DNA of 64,000 nucleotides from Falciphora oryzae. Lineage: Eukaryota > Ascomycota > Sordariomycetes > Magnaporthales > Magnaporthaceae. Position numbers and translations under genes: made by a program. Numbering within the stretch: the first letter of the stretch is position 1; each line of letters starts with the position of its first letter. The notes beneath the pieces are model-generated. The model was given only the letters and a program-made list of their open reading frames with translations. It did not search any database and was not told the origin of the DNA. Positions 11,884-22,535 of this stretch are shown here, piece after piece. Where the stretch lies: NCBI GenBank assembly GCA_000733355.1, contig JNVV01000004.1:1334548-1398547 (forward strand). Reading direction: 5' to 3'.

Positions 11884-14400
11884 GGTGGTGGCCCCTGTTC
11901 AAGCAGCAGGAGTTCTTGCTTTTTCGCAGGTCCTGGTCGACTGGCCCTCGCCTCTCCCACCGATTGGCAGGGAGGGGATCCGTGACTTTTGCTACACAAG
12001 ACCGTTCGGCGTTGAATGTCGCCGTTGAAGCCAACTGCCCAGTGATGTTTTATGTGGAGACCCATCTTCAAAATTCCTTGCCAGTCAGCCGGCCCAAGTA
12101 GCGCGCCCACAGCCACCAACCAGCCCATGTTCCATTTTTTTTTTCTTTTTCTTTTTCCTTGCGCAATCCGATGAGACGAGGCGCAATTCGACGCAGATGA
12201 ATGAGCCCACGGTTCCAGCAAATTTTCAGCCCGCGCGTGACTTGATCTCTGGCGCCATGGATGAAATCCCTCTGTTCTCCATTACCTAAAAAAACGTTCG
12301 TCGATCTCCTCTTCTGCATCTGCGACCGCCAAGGCCGGCTTTTGGCGCTGGATGAGGCATGGGGTTCGATGGGACGAGCAGGGTCTCTCTTTTGGCATCA
12401 CCCGCCCGGACCACCCACCTTTCCTCATCGTCGTCGTAACCCATCGGCGGTCGAGACGCTGATCCGACCACAACAGGCTCGGATTACTGAACAAGGGGGC
12501 GACAGGCAGGCGGGCAGGCACTGCACCTGGACGGGGGCAGGCAGGTGGAGGAAAATGGATCCGCAAAAAAAGCCAAGTGAAATGCCCCCAGGTCGACTGT
12601 GCAGCAGCAGCAGCTGGATCGAACACAGTAGTCGATAGCCGTCGAGCCAATCAGGCTGCCGGGCGGATGGCACACCTTGTCCGGACGGAGAAGGAGGCCG
12701 CCGCCGCCGCTGGTTCGCACACCACCACACCACACCATTTACCTGATGGCGAAGGTGGGGTGGTAGAAAAGAGAGACACGCATGCACGCAAATGATCCTT
12801 CTCCTCTCTCTCGCCACGACGTCCCCACATCTGGTGATAGCCACTCCGTCAGGCCCAGCCTTCAGGGAGGGCTCACCTCCTTCCCCCTAGCTAGCCACCT
12901 AGCCCACCAAGCGGACGCCCGTGGGAGAGAGTGTGTGTGCCGCTTGTGAGCCGATCGACGCGACATCGATCACATTTCGGCCTAGTCTAGTCTCTTTGAG
13001 TTTTGCTTTTGCCTCCTTTATTATTGCTTTTTTTTCCCTCTCTCTGTGACCCCCCGTCAGTGCAGTGTCAGGGGTTGGCGACGGCTCAAGGGCTGACCGG
13101 TCTCACTAGCGCTCGTGTTGGGCAGGCGGCTCCCATTTTTTTTTTTCCTTGCTCATATCGTCCCACCCTGGGCGACGGCATCTTTCCCCTGGTAAGCAAC
13201 AACCAAAAGCAAGTCATCGATATCAAAAAACAAAAAAAAAAAAAAACTCCACCGGTTCGCGGGGCTCCCTTCCTTGCAAGATTATCGGCTAAGGGAGAGA
13301 AAGACGGAGATAGCGGGTGGAGGCTCGGGCGAGGAATCCCAAAAAGATCCAGGAAGAGATAGGCAATAGGCTCGGTCCATCCCGCGCCCTGGCAATCGCG
13401 CAATTGGGTGGACTCGACGTCGTTTCTTTTGGTTTGCTCCGGGCAATGCCCTCCATCTGGGCGAGATTGTCTTTATCTTTTTGCCTTCATCCTGTCGTGC
13501 CGGCCTCCTCATTGGCTGGCTGGATAGGAGCTTCACACACATCGGTGGATCATTCGACAGGGATGGTGTTGAGGCCGACAGGGCACCCCCGGTCTCGCCC
13601 CGCATGTCTCCCTTTGCCCAGGGCTGGAGCATGGATCAGGGATTGGCTGGCGAGCTGGATTAAGGAGTCGGCCTAGCACGGATTCGGATCAACCTTTTTT
13701 TTTTTTTTTTTTCTTCTTGTCAGCCAAGACCGAAGCAAGATTGGGCTCAACAGCCACCACTCCGCCCACCGGCCAGCAAAACGACGATAGTGGTGGAAGG
13801 GTGGAGGAAGCTATAGCCGATTGGGATGGGCGTATCAATTCGAAAAAGGAGTCGAGCAAAAGATCGGACGTGGCGCGTGCGTATATGCGTTGCGTATGTA
13901 GTGTATTTGTCCATCGTCGTCCGCGAGGCTGGGGCATCGGCTGATATCGGAAAATGGGACCTGTTGAAGGAGACCTGAATTGCTGCCTCCCCCGTCGAAA
14001 AGATGGGTTCTCGTCAGAGGGGCTGGCGTGGGCAGGTGGTTCGAATTGCCTCAAAACTCCTCGTTCGTGGAGTTGCCCAGGAACAAATCCGAAGAGTCTG
14101 TGAGTTCGTTTTCTCCTCCCTGCGAATTACGCACTGACGCAAGCAGTCCCGTGGTGTCGAGGAGAAAGGTGGTGCGGGTCCCTCGCTGGCGTCATCCCAC
14201 GCCAAAAGAAATTGCTTGTCCGGACTTGGGATGGCGTCTTTGGTACTTTTTTTTTTTTCTCTCCTATCGCTTTTTGTAGAAGACCACCTTCATTTTTTTT
14301 TTTCCTCCCCTTTATTTTCACGGCTACACCCTTTTGATATTGGCGTGAAAAACGGGTCCCCGGAAAGACAGGCGAGCAGCGAACCTGGTTTACGAGCATG

Positions 14401-14422
14401 GGCCGATCGATCGGCCTTTTTT
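14401..14422. other. Perfect 16-bp palindrome followed by T6
   Basis: GGCCGATCGATCGGCC is its own reverse complement and is followed directly by six T. As RNA it would form an 8-bp stem, but with no unpaired loop a hairpin would have to open its central pairs. No tRNA-like or Pol III internal promoter was found beside it, so a terminator role is not supported. Confidence 0.6.
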
Positions 14423-15363
14423 CTGTTCCACCTTTCCAAGGGCGCCTGCCTAGTGGCCGGCCGCCTTGTTGCTAAAAAAACGAGACGCACAGCTGTTTGA
14501 CCCTGCCCTGTTGCCGCCCCACACTGAAGACGTCGGTGGCGGACAGTCATCGGATCGCGAACAAGAGAGAAGAAAAAAAAAAATCTCGGTGATGGGAAAG
14601 TGGTTTGACTCACCGGAATCTCTGACGGGTTCTGCTGCCTGCGGATGTTTGTTGGGAGATGTTGGATCGACGGTCCATCCTCTTCCGCACGCTTCTGTCG
14701 ACAGCCTGGCCCCCTGACCAAGGGGATTGCGTATGCAAGTTTGTTGACAAGTTGCGGCTCGTCGTTCAGGGGCTTCGTTCCATTGTTTTTGACGTCCTGA
14801 GCAACAGACTCTCTCGCGCGCATACGTCGCCCCGTTGTTCATGCGCCCTCCCGTCCCTGCATCATTCGCGAATTGGAATCCGCGTTCGGGGAAGGTCCTT
14901 CCCCTCGGCTGGCATGGGAAAAGCGCTTTGGCGTCAATTTTGTGTTATCCAACGTCGTAGCCGTTGATCTCGTCTCCCCCTTATTGCATGCATGCCATCT
15001 TTCCCCATCTCTTTTTTTTTTTTTTTTTTTTCATTGGTACTTTTTTACACTTGCTTTTTATGGACCTTTTCTCTTTTCCGCTCCCCTGCAAGTCCTACCC
15101 GTCGCTCTGCCGCTTTGAAAAAAAAAAAAAAAAAAAAAGCTCTCCGCGGAGGTGAATATTTTCAAAGCCCGGGTCCAACATTTTCTCCGACGTGCCTCTC
15201 GATTGGCCGGTTGGCGAGCAAGCGACATTGCACATTGCCAGCCCAGCTCGTTCTGGTCCGTCGTTCCCACCCCTTGTTCCCTGCCATGACCTGCCTCCCT
15301 GGACCCGGCCCCCCTGGCATGGGTAGATGGTCGCGGGAGAGCAAGGTCCAGTTTTCCCCACCA

Positions 15364-15393
15364 AAAGAGGCGCGCGAGTGCGCGCGCCTCTTT
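15364..15393. other. Strong GC-rich hairpin, 13-bp perfect stem
   Basis: Left arm 15364-15376 (AAAGAGGCGCGCG) pairs without mismatch with right arm 15381-15393 across a 4-base loop AGTG. The stem includes ten G-C pairs. No flanking gene explains it. Confidence 0.85.
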
Positions 15394-17322
15394 GCTGCTA
15401 AAAAGGGGAGAGAGGCTAGGTTGGGTGACCAGGGGCCTGGCTGTTTGATGGGGAAACGCTATCAATGTGAGAAAGAAGGTGCCTGCCTGCCTGCCAGGGC
15501 GTCCGACTTTATTTGGACCCTGTGCCCGAAAGTGGCAAACGAGAATAAAAATAATCACAAAATTAAACGGGCAGATTCGTTGAAAGAGAATGAATGGTCT
15601 TGGGCTTTGCTGTGCCTGGACCGGACCAAGAGCCCAGGGCCAGCACGGGATAAAGTAGTGCGGCTCAACGGTGGCTTTGATGCATTTGCTGCGGTGTCAC
15701 AACATTTTTTTTTTTTTTAGTGGCGTGCGGCTTATGTCTCCTCCCTTGTCTAACCAAACACCGCCAACCTTCCGAAACACTCGTCCTCGTGAAGGCTAGC
15801 GTGCTGCCTAGTTGACCACTCTGCTTCCGCCAGTCGAAACGGGGCCAAGAGGTTGAGTGCCCGGGCAGGCACTTTTTTTCTTTTTCTTTCTCTCCATACT
15901 CATCGGTCGATCAATGGGGCGTATCTGTTGGAAAAAAGTGAACAAGATCAACAAGGGAAAGAAAAAGAAAAAGGGGGACAGGCAGAGCTGGGGCTGAGTC
16001 GGAGGTTTCTTCCATCCGCCGCCGGTCAGTCCTCGCTCGCCCGCCTGCCACCATGCCACCGGCCGATACGACATGGTGCCGGGCGCAGTCGAACCTGAGA
16101 ATGCCTGCCCGTTCGAGTCTTATTGTGTGGGGAAGGAGCTGAAGGGCACGAAAGGCACATGCAGAGGGAAGGAAAAAAGCAACTGGATCATCATTTTCCC
16201 TTCTTTCTCCCTTGTCCTCGTTCCTCGCCGTGCCTTTCATCTCCACATCCAATGGACTCCCCCGCACTCTGGGGCCCAAAGTGGTCGCAGCACGCCGTTG
16301 TGCTGCAGCGCCCCGTTTCGTACGTAAAAAAGAAAAGATGGAGGACGGGCATGGGCATGGGCGTGGCATGGCAAAGTCGCAATATTCGCAGCGTAATGCC
16401 AATCCTCCCGCACCGTATCCCGTATTCCTTCAAGTAGGAGTGTCAAGAAAATAGGACTTTGCTGTTTTGTCTCTTTTCGAGGTGCAGCAATGCTACGGCA
16501 ACAACGTCTGGGATGTGTGAGTGCGCATGCATCATGTCTGGGCGGGCCCTCCATTCCATTCCAACCATTAGTCCGGTTGATATTGTCGGCTCCGTTTGAC
16601 GATGCTCGGACTTTGCGTCCTTCTCTCCATCGGAGCTGTCAAGGGTGTTTGGACGGCGATGAGCATCCATGATTGCTCACCCGAAATGCCCCTGTTCAAC
16701 ATCAAAGGCAGCGCTTTTCTTTTTTTTCCCCACGACTCCACTCCCGGAACCGATCGGGGATCTGTCGGGGTGTCAAGAGGCTAGCAGCGAGGGGCAAAGT
16801 TTTCAGTCTTTTGAAATGAGGGCACCGGATACGGACCCGTGCAGGACATTGGTCGAACGATATCGTAGCCATCATCTCTCCTCTTCTGTGGCTTTTTTCT
16901 TTCTTTTTCTTTTTTTGCCCAGCTCTCGCTAGCCAGCCAGCCGGCCCCCTGCGGGGTGGAAAGACACAGGGGAGGGTGCTCCGTTGAGATAAGCTCGCTG
17001 CAAGGTCCTACAGGCGGCGCGCCGATCAATAAGGGCTCTCCAAATGGGCCATGTTCCACTACCCGACGACTGAACTCCGCTCCGTTCCTTGCTGCCGCAC
17101 CGGCGCCGCAGGACTTGGAGACTGAATGGTCGCCGACGCGCTAAGAGGTTGCCTGCCGCGACAACGTGGGTCGGTCTGGTGTTTCTGGTGGTCGCTATAT
17201 GCATGCAAAGGGATGTTTATGGCCTGTTACCTCTACTATACTGTAGGCTGTGTGGTGGTATGCATGTCTGTGCATGCGGCACCAGATGTGTGTTGTTTCG
17301 TGTCGAATCTTGTGCCGTCGTG

Positions 17323-17330
17323 TATAAAAA
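17323..17330 (+). promoter_or_regulatory. Possible TATA box in gene-free region
   Basis: TATAAAAA on the plus strand, followed over the next few hundred bases by pyrimidine-rich and TG-rich DNA. No downstream coding exon was recognised, so if it works it would drive a non-coding or very small transcript. Weak evidence. Confidence 0.2.
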
Positions 17331-17734
17331 GCCACTCTGCAGAAAACGAGGCTACTGGTCGACGATCTCTGTGCGTTTCCTCTGGACCATGTCTTTCCAC
17401 CCGTTTCACCGCGGCCAAGGGAAAAGCAAAGTCTGGTTCTGGCCAGCTGGCCAGCCAGCCACAGCATTGCGGCCTTATTTTCTTCTTGCTTCTTTCTCGT
17501 GTGTTTTTGTTGTGGTTGTTTGTGTGTACGTCTGTGTGTACATGTGTGTCTGTCAAGTCGACTTGTGTCCGGGATACGTGAGCCTGCCGGCCAATCCGCG
17601 GACAAGCGTGCAAGCCCCGAGGCTAAGGACGTGCAGCTCTGTGGTTGATTGTCGTCTGTTTCGCGGAGCAGACTGACGGATTCGGCGTCGCCTGCAGCTG
17701 GGCGAGACCTTTGATGGCTGGGCTAGCGAGAGGC

Positions 17735-17775
17735 TGCATGCGTGTGTGCATGCGTGTGTGTGCGCGTGCGTGTGC
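17735..17775. repeat. 41-bp alternating purine-pyrimidine (TG/CG) tract
   Basis: Every step from 17735 to 17775 alternates pyrimidine and purine, mixing TG, CA and CG steps. Such DNA is prone to the left-handed Z form under negative supercoiling. It lies in gene-free sequence. Confidence 0.85.
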
Positions 17776-20700
17776 CCAAGTCTGTCTCAACTCGCTCTTT
17801 GGCTGGCCTGTCGTAATGTTTCGTCACGGGTTTCCGCTTTCAAACTGTTGTTATTTGCTTTTTTGTTTGTGTCCGTGTCACAAAAAATAATAACACCAAT
17901 GCAAAATAAATCCATAAAACCCGATTTAACCCGTTTTCTTTGTTTTTTTTTTTTCCTTTTTTTTTTTCTCTCCTCTCTTCTTCACAACCAACAGCCACAC
18001 CCACTCTCCGGGCGTGCGGTTTGAACGTGCTTGGACCAGGGGCCATTTGGGAAAACGGGGCCCGGGTCTGCGGGTCTCATCACGGACGCTGCAGTGTCCT
18101 TTTCATCACCAAGCCTAACCGTTTTTATCACCAGCCAAGAAGAATTTGCAAATCCCAAATGAACGAGATCTCAGCTCAGCCCGCCCTCGTCTGGTTAGCC
18201 AGTCTCTTGGGAACGGTCTCGGCCGGCAGGCAGGCAGGCTTGCAAATTTCGCTCGCCCACCCGCTCGGGTTCGTGACCCGTCTGTTGGTTGCTGTCGAGC
18301 CCACCTCTCTTGCGTCCCACAGAATCCTCCGACTCGGCCGTGTCGGCTGGAGGCCTCTCCCATGGGCCGTCCCGGCGCCGTGGATGGGGATCATGGCATG
18401 TCCGTTGGCAAGATCCCTCATCCCTTGCTTGCTGCCATCACGCCTTTCGTTATACGCGACGTTTGGCAGCGTTTGGGTGAAGTGAGTTGAACCAGGGATT
18501 CATTCCATGGGGAACCCGGACACAAGCCGGGTATGCCGGCGCTCTCACTCCTATCCGTCCTTTTGCTGTGTGTGGGCTCGGGGTCTGTCGCACAGGCCCG
18601 GGATTTGCACCTTCATGGGCCGTTTGCGTGCAACAACCCCGGCGGGACGTTTAATGTTATTCTCTTCTGGTACCTGCTAAACATGAAAACCAGGGAGATA
18701 AAATAAAGAATCACGGAAAAGCAAAAAAAACCGAGCCATCTCATGTGACGAGCCGTCGGTGCACTCCTGCCTCTGGCCGCTGCGACTCTGACGACGGGAC
18801 GGCTTACTTAGTCTTACACCCTCTTTTTTCTTTCTTTTTTCTTCACGATGATTCCAAAGGGAAGAACCAAAGAAATGCGACTGTCAGATTTTAGGCCGTT
18901 TCCACAACCAAGCGGAGACCGGTGGGTGTGGGGGAGACGAACCAAACCCAGCCAGGCCCTGTTTATCTCGAACAAGCATTTGTATCCGGTGTATCAACTG
19001 CCAGAGCTGGCTCCGCAAAGCGTAAGCCGTCAGGCTGTCTGTCGTCAGTTTCCGTGGACCCGGCAGCCTGGCTCTGTCAGAGAGAGAGAGCGAGGACGAG
19101 GCCACCAGTCAAGCCTCTGGGCAGGGTAAGCGATGCTGGAACGAAGCGGGGACGGAAAGGGAGGGAAAAAAAAAAAATACCACGCTCGTCCCCGCCGGGT
19201 GAGACGGCGACGGTCTGCTTTCCTGTTTTTTTCGTCATTCGGAATCCTCACGCTCCTTAATTCGCTTTTATTTGATCTGTATTTATCCATCTTTTTTGTT
19301 TTATTGTCCTTGATATTTTCTTGGGTGCGGGATATGATATGGCCCTTCCGACGGCAATGCCGCCGCCTTCCTTCCAACACCTCTGGAAAAAAAGGGCACG
19401 CACGGGGCTGGCGGTCGACCCTTCTGTCATTTCTTGTTTCTTCTTCTTCTTCGTATCATTTTCCTGCTTTCGGTCTCTGTGGCACAGCATGGAGGAGCGG
19501 GAAAAGAGAGGGTGAGGATGTGGGGGACCACCCAAAAAGAATCGAGCCCGGCCTTCTGGATAAAGGACAGGGTCTGTTGCTTATGCCCATCCATTCCAAA
19601 CTCGGGGCTTTTGACCTGCGAGATGGGCAGGCAATCTGGAAAGGGTGAGGGGGACACCCCTATAGTGGGAGCGAAGCGGTTGCAATGTCTCATCCCCCCA
19701 ATCTACTGGCTGGCTGGCTGACATATCTCTACCTAATGCCTCGGCTCGCACGTCGTGATGCCCACCCCCAAACTCTGTTATCGCCAATCCGAACGCGCGC
19801 GCCCTCCCCCGAGTTTCGCGAATGACTCGGCAGGCTACTACCACCTTTAGGCCCCGTGGCCCGTTCGTCCGTATTTTGCAAAGAGTATTACAATGAGGTT
19901 GTTGCTCTTTAGGCTGTGGGAAGACGGGATGGCGACGAGGTTCCAGGCCCGCTCGCTTAGGCCCAACCCCCTTCTCCGCCCCTCACTCGGTAGCATGCTG
20001 TGTAACGAAAATCGCCCACCGGTTTGCCCAGCTCTGGGCCATTCTCTTTTGTGTCGAAGTCACCGGTCTCGCAAGGAATTTTTTTTATTTTATTTTATCC
20101 AGCCCAAGGTGCTGACCAGCCCCGAGGCCTGACGCACCGGGGGGTAGCACAAGCGACGGGGGACACGGATAAGGGGGGAAGGACAACGTGATGGGTGTGA
20201 GAGCATGAGGAAAAGAAAGCTCTCGCCACCCCCCGGAGCCCGGAACGGTATTGGGTGGCGAGGGCGGCAACTGGCATACATACCCAACTAAAGGCAGGTA
20301 GGTAGCCGTCAAAGAAAACGAGAGGAGGGCCGTGGCCGGAGGGCGCCGCACAACGATCACAAGGACAGAGACCACGTACACACACGATAAACAGTACCCT
20401 TTGGGCCACTTGCAGGCTGCGTGAGAGAGAGAGAGACGGGCATTAGCTGAGCGGGGAAGACGGGGCGAGGCGAGGCCAAAAGGACGGGACGACAAGGTCG
20501 CCACCGGGTTTTCTGGTGGTTGCACAGCGGAGCCATCTCCCCAACCAACCTCCCAGCAGAGCGAGTTACATCCAGCCCGTGCCGGAGACTGCCTCTTGGA
20601 TTGGACCAGGTGTCTGTTTACCAAGAAGTCCGCTGCAACACCGGCAGAGGAAGAAAAAAAAGAGACAGGTCATTCACTCCGGAGACCCCCTGAGACTGAG

Positions 20701-21611
20701 AGGTCGAAGCAACGAGGTCCGGCCGAGCTGGCACCGGCTATCGTCGGGCAAGGCTCGACGTGGTATGCTAGCCCCCCGATGCAACGGCCTAAGAAGCCAG
20801 CGCACGACGAAAACGCCATCTCGCGCGTAAGTCTGTATGTGGTCGTGTCTGCTTGTGTGCCTATCTGGTTACGTGGTGCATCCCAAGTATGCCAAACCGG
20901 AGTTTTCCGCGCAAAGCCGTACAGCAAAGCGCGCACAAGACTGGCAGAAGCGCACACGCAAACAGGGAAGGCGGGCCAGCTCAGAGACGTCGTGGAAAAA
21001 GCCGAGCCGGCGGCCGGTAGCTGCTGCGCTGTATGTGTGTCTCCGTCACACTGCTGCCCCAATGATACGGCTCCGGCCCCGCTTCCCCCCTGAGACGCGC
21101 GTCTGGCTGTCTTCTCCCAGCCGGAGGCAAGTAGACTCTCTGCAGGGATCGGGTTCGGAGATGTGAACACAGTGGTCTGCAAAAGGGGAGGAGAAGAGAG
21201 TTGGAAAAGAGCAAACGAGAAACACCATGGGGTAGTAGTTACAGAGTTCCAACTCCGGGCAAAGACAAACAAACCATCTGTAAACCTCGCACCTCCCCAG
21301 TTTACCGCCACGGCAACCGCATCTTTAGCCGTCCTCGTAGTTAGTGATCTGATGCATCGTGGGGCGGCATGCGAATCTACCTACCTGGGGGTTACCAGTG
21401 AAACTCCCTTTCCACGCACAAAAGAACCTACCGCGACGGACCCGAGAAAGCCTTCTTGGGTCCAGCCGCAAGTCGACATGCTAGGGGCACTTTGTTCAGG
21501 CTTCAGGAGGGACAAAAAGACCTACCAACCGGCCCGCCTATAGCTGCGACAAGAAACGGTACTCTAGGGCACAGCATCGGCCTAAATGCGCGGCGTGTGC
21601 GACGTGGTGCT

Positions 21612-21638
21612 AAAAAAAAAAAAAAAAAAAAAAAAAAA
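21612..21638. repeat. Poly-A homopolymer, 27 bases
   Basis: Pure run of 27 A, about 0.9 kb downstream of the CRM1 stop codon in the direction of CRM1 transcription. On the CRM1 sense strand it reads as poly-T, so it is not a templated mRNA tail. Confidence 0.9.
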
Positions 21639-22535
21639 CTCCCCCAGTCTGCCCATCTTCTTCCATAGCACAATAGAGAAGAAGGGACGCCTCCTTGAAC
21701 GTCAGGTTTATAGGCAACCGGTTACACGGTAGTGCTTTGGCTGTCTTTTGTTCCTCGCGGCCGCTCTCCCAACAGCGTGACACGAACCCCAGCTCCATGT
21801 TGTGTGATATCTCACTGTGTATTCTTCTGGCTGGTTTGGCCAGCGCGTATACGTACGGTACGGTAAAAACAAGAGAAATAATAGGCAAAGGAACAAGACC
21901 GTTTTTCATCAAAGACTTGGGATTCCTGGCATCACCAAGCCTTATGTCGAATGCTAACTTTTTTTTTCTCTCTCCTGTTTTCCTTTCATTCCCTCTTTTA
22001 CCGCTGCCTTTTTGCTGTGTTTTATCCGAGTGATGTGTAGCTCCTTGCCCGATCAAACCGCGTGGGCCTCTGCACCGTCCATGATTAATAGGTTAGCCAT
22101 ATCCCTTCCCATACCGTCACATGTTCTGCTGTCTTAGGCTGCACCCGGTGCTCTCGAATCGACCCCCCTGGTCATAGACAACAACGTGCACCACCTGCGC
22201 CCCAGATGATCAAGTCAACATACCCGGGGAAGAGAAGCTTCGGGCCATATCGAAACATGGCAGAGCAGGGCAGGAAGACACCCTCCACCTGGGGTCTTGC
22301 GGGCCAGTATCATCTAATTGGTATCATTACATGGTTAAACAACGCGATAACAGGCACAAAGATAATAAAACTCCACCCGACAGAGAAGATGAGAGTGCAC
22401 ACCCAGTCGAGGTTGACAGATTTGTCAGAGGCCGTAGAACTCCCATCCGTCTTGAGACTGGGCGGTAGCGGCCGACGAGGACGGATCGACGCCATCGCGG
22501 CTCGGGGCAAACTCGTTCCTGAGCTCTTCGCCAAG

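Larger units (their letters stand above)
9223..15363. other. Gene-free region with many homopolymers
   Basis: No supported gene. Simple sequence is frequent: a CAG run near 9394 and CAC run near 9499, (GA)13 at 10253-10279, A17 at 10424-10440, A21 at 11863-11883, T18 at 13695-13712, T20 at 15012-15031 and A21 at 15118-15138. Frames that look long here read through these tracts as poly-Phe or poly-Lys. A perfect 16-bp palindrome followed by six T lies at 14401-14422. Confidence 0.55.
15394..22200. other. Gene-free region, right part
   Basis: No supported gene. It contains a TATAAAAA sequence at 17323-17330, TG-rich and alternating purine-pyrimidine DNA (17735-17775), many pyrimidine-rich stretches on the plus strand that resemble fungal transcription-start regions, and A27 at 21612-21638. 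A hydrophobic frame starting at the ATG near 18159 (about 109 codons) has no recognisable features. Unannotated non-coding transcripts remain possible. Confidence 0.5.

Noticed and set aside
11183..12034. 283-codon minus-strand frame
   Set aside because: It reads a poly-A tract as poly-Phe and shows no recognisable family.
14038..14060. tRNA-like B-box GGTTCGAATTGCC
   Set aside because: The flanking bases cannot form a T-arm stem and no A-box or acceptor stem is present. Similar partial matches near 6400, 52010 and 57050 fail for the same reason.
14992..15720. 242-codon plus-strand frame
   Set aside because: It is built from T20 and A21 tracts read as poly-Phe and poly-Lys; no natural protein features.
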